Shown: positions 6,657 through 9,148 of the stretch, piece by piece
How positions within the stretch are numbered: position 1 is the first letter of the stretch
Layout of the letters: each line of letters starts with the position of its first letter
From: G039029935 sp039029935
Lineage (GTDB): Bacteria > Chloroflexota > Anaerolineae > Caldilineales > Caldilineaceae
NCBI GenBank assembly: GCA_039029935.1
Contig: JBCCFC010000496.1
Span: 1 to 9,148 of the forward strand
Direction of reading: 5' to 3'
DNA length: 9,148 nt
Position numbers and translations under genes: made by a program
The notes under the pieces: generated by a model
The model's input: only the letters and a program-made list of their open reading frames with translations
Databases searched by the model: none
Told to the model about the DNA's origin: nothing

Positions 6657-7814
6657 TTACTCAAAGACGACCTCACCCGTCTTATGCGCATTGATCCACT
6701 CCCAATCCATCGGCACCCCCAAACCAACCCCTTCCGGCACATCTACACATCCCTGCGCATCCACCGAATCGACTTCATCTAGCCACTGTCGGTCAGGGTA
6801 AATCAAGGCTTTGGTATGACGCACTTTGTCGATACCCACACCCAACTCAAAATAGTTGGTATTGCGAATGGAGGCCATGCAATGACGATGGGCCAGTCCA
6901 CCGCCATGCAACTCGACATCCAGCCCACTGGCCTCCGCAATCGCCGCAATTTTCATGACACCTGTGATACCGCCATCCATGTCCGCATTGGCACGTACAT
7001 AATCCGTTGCCCGTGCGTGAATCGTATCCATTTTGGCCTCTAGCCCACGAATGTGTTCACCCATGAGCAGTGGTGTCTTGATGAGTTCACGTAGTTTGGC
7101 GTGTGCAAATTGAGAAAAACCACCACCTCGAAATGCATCTTCGTACCACATATAGCGCGCCTCATCACAGGCACGACCGACGCGTACCACATCATCAAAT
7201 GTACCAAATGCACCCGCTGGGTCGATCATCAACGCCATATCATCGCCCACCGCCTCGCGAATTGCCAATACTGCTGCTGCCTCTCGTTCAATGGGGCCAT
7301 GCACCCAGCCATGAATCTTGAAAGCGGGATAGCCATAGGTCTCTTTGCAGAGCAGGGCAAATTCAGCGTAGGCTTCAGGGGTAGACAGCCCGCCGTTTTC
7401 ATCACCATGATAGGTGCTGGCATAGGCGGGCAGTTTCTTGCGCCATCCACCCAACAATTGATAGACGGGGACTTCATAGAGCTTGCCCGCGATATCCCAC
7501 AACGCAGTATCTACCGCACTCGGTGGTGTGGCATCAGGTTGCCGGCGCGAGCGTTTGAGGTCATGCCAAATGATTTCGCGCTGCAATGGGTCACGTCCCA
7601 GCAAATACTGAGCCGTGCGCGCATCCACACTACCCGGTACCTCGCCATGAATCCCCGCGCTGGTCTCGATGGTGAGAATACTCTCGCTTTTGGTCAGCCG
7701 CCCCCCCGGTGTGTAGAGTGTATCGAAGCCATATTTTGGCTCAAGGGCAAGGTCTGGGAGTTCGTATTGATAGTGGGTGACGGTGAGACGCGTGATGTTG
7801 AGTTGGTTGGTCAT
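6657..7814 (-). CDS. Mandelate racemase/muconate lactonizing enzyme family protein
   Basis: This is a 385-residue member of the enolase superfamily. These Mg-dependent enzymes abstract a proton next to a carboxylate, often in racemisation or dehydration of acid sugars. Residues 1-125 form the capping domain and the barrel follows. Visible sites are K166-I-H168 (in place of the usual KxK on the second strand), metal ligands D198 (MIDPAGAF), E225 (WYEDAF) and E253 (MGEHIRG), the GGIT loop at 281-284, and H303 (VELHGGG), which matches the His of the His-Asp dyad. The position expected for the partner Asp, five residues before GGIT, is N276, with D278 close by. The start at 7814 is set by AAGGAG (7824-7829), 9 bases away; the open frame extends upstream to 7982 but that part is not family-like. 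The substrate cannot be predicted. Confidence 0.9.
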   Translation of the reverse strand: MTNQLNITRLTVTHYQYELPDLALEPKYGFDTLYTPGGRLTKSESILTIETSAGIHGEVPGSVDARTAQYLLGRDPLQREIIWHDLKRSRRQPDATPPSAVDTALWDIAGKLYEVPVYQLLGGWRKKLPAYASTYHGDENGGLSTPEAYAEFALLCKETYGYPAFKIHGWVHGPIEREAAAVLAIREAVGDDMALMIDPAGAFGTFDDVVRVGRACDEARYMWYEDAFRGGGFSQFAHAKLRELIKTPLLMGEHIRGLEAKMDTIHARATDYVRANADMDGGITGVMKIAAIAEASGLDVELHGGGLAHRHCMASIRNTNYFELGVGIDKVRHTKALIYPDRQWLDEVDSVDAQGCVDVPEGVGLGVPMDWEWINAHKTGEVVFE

Positions 7815-7823
7815 GATGATTTG

Positions 7824-7829
7824 CTCCTT
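7824..7829 (-). promoter_or_regulatory. Ribosome binding site for the enolase-family gene
   Basis: AAGGAG on the minus strand, 9 bases before ATG 7814. It decides the start in favour of MTNQLNITRL over the longer open frame. Confidence 0.75.
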
Positions 7830-7905
7830 CGTGATTTTGTGCCGATTTTGTCCATGTTGTGGTTCAAACGTGCAATTGCTCAATATCGCAGATAGTTCTG
7901 GCCTC

Positions 7906-7933
7906 ATCATACAACAGGTTTGCCAATTGTAAA
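7906..7933 (-). promoter_or_regulatory. Candidate sigma70-type promoter for the enolase-family gene
   Basis: On the minus strand, TTTACA (7928-7933) is followed after 16 bases by TATGAT (7906-7911), each one mismatch from consensus. It would give a leader of about 85 bases before ATG 7814. No operator-like palindrome was recognised nearby. Confidence 0.45.
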
Positions 7934-8056
7934 ACCGCTGATGAAAATACATATGAAGTGACAGTGATGATAACCTACACACTCCAGTGGGGATTTTTTC
8001 GTGTTCAAATGGGTGGTAAGCTATGCCGTTGCACTTTTTCTATTCTAACGAATAAT

Positions 8057-8086
8057 TTGCAAAACGGCTCAATCATTCTGTATAAT
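8057..8086 (+). promoter_or_regulatory. Candidate sigma70-type promoter upstream of the esterase remnant
   Basis: TTGCAA (8057-8062), an 18-base spacer and a perfect TATAAT (8081-8086). It would start transcription near 8093, just before the esterase remnant and about 240 bases before the HAD hydrolase gene. It is the only strong promoter-like element seen upstream of that gene. Confidence 0.5.
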
Positions 8087-8105
8087 GCAATTGTTATCTG
8101 GGTAA

Positions 8106-8307
8106 ATTTCTTACCGTACCTTGCGCTATCGCATCCTTATCGGTCATTCGTTTGGTGGATTGCTAACCCTTCACACGCTGTTAGATGTACCTGAGATGTT
8201 TCAAGCGTACATTGCCATCGATCCAAGCTTTTATGGGGAAAGCCTTCAGGTTGAACCCTGATAACCAGAATGTGTTAAGGCAAATACAAATGTTGAAGGC
8301 TAGCTAG
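8106..8307 (+). pseudogene. Remnant of an alpha/beta-hydrolase (predicted esterase family)
   Basis: Reading from 8106, the plus strand gives YRTLRYRILIGHSFGGLLTL and then HTLLDVPEMFQAYIAIDPSFYGES, ending at a stop at 8259-8261. GHSFGG is the nucleophile elbow of serine alpha/beta-hydrolases. The surrounding text resembles the predicted esterase family (Fes/IroE and esterase D-like), where this elbow is followed by a helix and an AI-x-PS strand. Shifting frame near 8250 gives LNPDNQNVLRQIQMLKAS to a stop at 8305-8307, which resembles the next helix of the same family, so at least one frameshift is present. The N-terminal half and the later catalytic Asp/His region are absent. A stop at 8103-8105 and frame breaks lie upstream. 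It is too short to be functional and is a decayed fragment. Confidence 0.65.
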
Positions 8308-8334
8308 ATCACCAGCAAGCCAAACGGATATGGC

Positions 8335-9093
8335 ATGATTACCATGAGCAGGAAACCAGACGCAATCTTATTTGATCTTTACAACACAATCGTCAGAAGA
8401 GTGACTTTCGAGCCTGAGACAGGCATCAGGTCACTTTTGAAGCTTGCCAAGCAGCCATCCTCGATTTCGATAGACGATGCACTCGTACGAAATGCAACGC
8501 TTGTTACCCAGCTGAATCCAGTTTGGGAAACATCAGCCATATGGTCAATGGAACAGCAATTCCATAGACTACTCTTCGATGGACTCGGCATCAGCTTTGA
8601 TGCCACGCCAGACGAACTCGAACGCTGTTTCTTTGAGGCTGCGGTTGCGATTGAGCCGACTGAGGGAATTCAGCAGTGCCTATCAAAGTTGCGCGCTCGT
8701 GGGATTCGGTTAGGCGTCGTCTCAAACGATGTCTTTACGGGGACATTGCTTCACTCAGCGTTAGGTCGTCTGGAGATTGCGGATCCGTTTGAATTCGTGG
8801 TGTCAAGTGCAGACTATGGAATTGGAAAGCCCCATCCTATCATTTTTGAAACCGCCGTTGCGAAGCTTGGCGTGGAGCGCGCAACGACTTGGTTTGTCGG
8901 TGACAACTTAAAGGCCGATATTGCCGGAGCAAATGAGGTCGGTCTATTCTCCGTGTGGTACAACCCCGATGACAAGAAGCGTGGTTACATAGAGCCTGGT
9001 GTCACGATTAGAAGTTGGGCCGAATTCGAGGTGTTAATTGAGACGTCTTCTGGCGGTTCGCCCATTTTAAAAGTCAAAAAGAAATTTGTTTAA
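8335..9093 (+). CDS. HAD-superfamily hydrolase, haloacid-dehalogenase-like (DxYxT type)
   Basis: The 252-residue protein has all four HAD motifs: motif I FDLYNT with nucleophile D14, motif II VVSND with S130, motif III K165 in GIGKPHP, and motif IV VGDNLKADIAGA with D190 and D195. A helical cap domain lies between motifs I and II (about 22-105). The second motif-I Asp, which serves as acid/base in phosphatases, is Tyr16. DxYxT is the pattern of 2-haloacid dehalogenases and some related uncharacterised proteins, so phosphatase activity should not be assumed. The C-terminus is Lys-rich (KVKKKFV). The start is uncertain between ATG 8335 and ATG 8344, as neither has a strong ribosome site (only CGGA at 8325-8328). 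No functional partner is adjacent; the gene stands alone behind the esterase remnant. Confidence 0.88.
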   Translation: MITMSRKPDAILFDLYNTIVRRVTFEPETGIRSLLKLAKQPSSISIDDALVRNATLVTQLNPVWETSAIWSMEQQFHRLLFDGLGISFDATPDELERCFFEAAVAIEPTEGIQQCLSKLRARGIRLGVVSNDVFTGTLLHSALGRLEIADPFEFVVSSADYGIGKPHPIIFETAVAKLGVERATTWFVGDNLKADIAGANEVGLFSVWYNPDDKKRGYIEPGVTIRSWAEFEVLIETSSGGSPILKVKKKFV

Positions 9094-9148
9094 AATACTT
9101 AAGTTTTTACAAATGACACTCATGTGTTTTGATAAGCTCGAAAATTCA

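Noticed and set aside
7101..7895. A 264-codon open frame on the plus strand
   Set aside because: It lies antisense to the enolase-family gene, has no recognisable domain and no ribosome site, and the minus-strand gene has clear catalytic motifs.
7859..8194. A 111-codon plus-strand open frame
   Set aside because: It covers promoter-like DNA and the esterase remnant in a different frame. Its translation has no recognisable feature, and the remnant is read in another frame.
9094..9148. Terminator or gene after the HAD hydrolase
   Set aside because: The last 55 bases are AT-rich with no clear hairpin plus T-run and no coding start with support.

Overview
The window is about 9.1 kb of bacterial DNA of moderate GC content with protein-coding genes on both strands. 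No rRNA, tRNA, CRISPR array or transposase gene was recognised. The gene set is a TPR protein fragment, a PD-(D/E)XK nuclease-like protein with a tail of short repeats, a GldA/GldF-GldG/DUF4340 transporter operon and a mandelate-racemase-like enzyme. It suggests a free-living environmental bacterium, possibly Chloroflexota. That placement is inference from family content only, since there is no marker gene.

Layout. (1) 1-430: 3' end of a TPR-repeat gene on the + strand. The first 43 bases of the window are a perfect inverted copy of part of it (334-376). (2) 622-1706: a PD-(D/E)XK nuclease-like gene broken into two overlapping frames near 1198-1206. Its C-terminal part is a run of about nine 9-residue repeats. 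A 17-bp stem-loop (1714-1769) follows. (3) 1803-6524: a tight three-gene operon encoding an ABC ATPase (GldA-like), a fused ABC-2 permease plus GldG-like extracytoplasmic protein, and a membrane-anchored DUF4340 protein. The joins overlap by 11 bp and 1 bp and each has a strong Shine-Dalgarno sequence. (4) 6558-6625: a 28-bp perfect hairpin with T-rich flanks on both sides, a likely bidirectional terminator between convergent transcription units. (5) 6657-7814 on the - strand: a mandelate racemase/muconate lactonizing enzyme family protein with its own SD and a plausible promoter. (6) 7815-8334: no intact gene, but two promoter-like elements and a frameshifted remnant of an alpha/beta-hydrolase esterase (GHSFGG motif). 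(7) 8335-9093: a HAD-superfamily hydrolase of the DxYxT type. The last 55 bases hold nothing recognisable.

How the genes work together. The clear functional unit is 1803-6524. The ATPase would energise the six-helix permease half of the fused protein, while the GldG-like domain and the DUF4340 protein sit mostly outside the membrane and probably form the extracytoplasmic part of the complex. The substrate is unknown. The other genes look like independent accessory loci, and two of them (622-1706 and 8106-8307) show decay or a reading-frame break.
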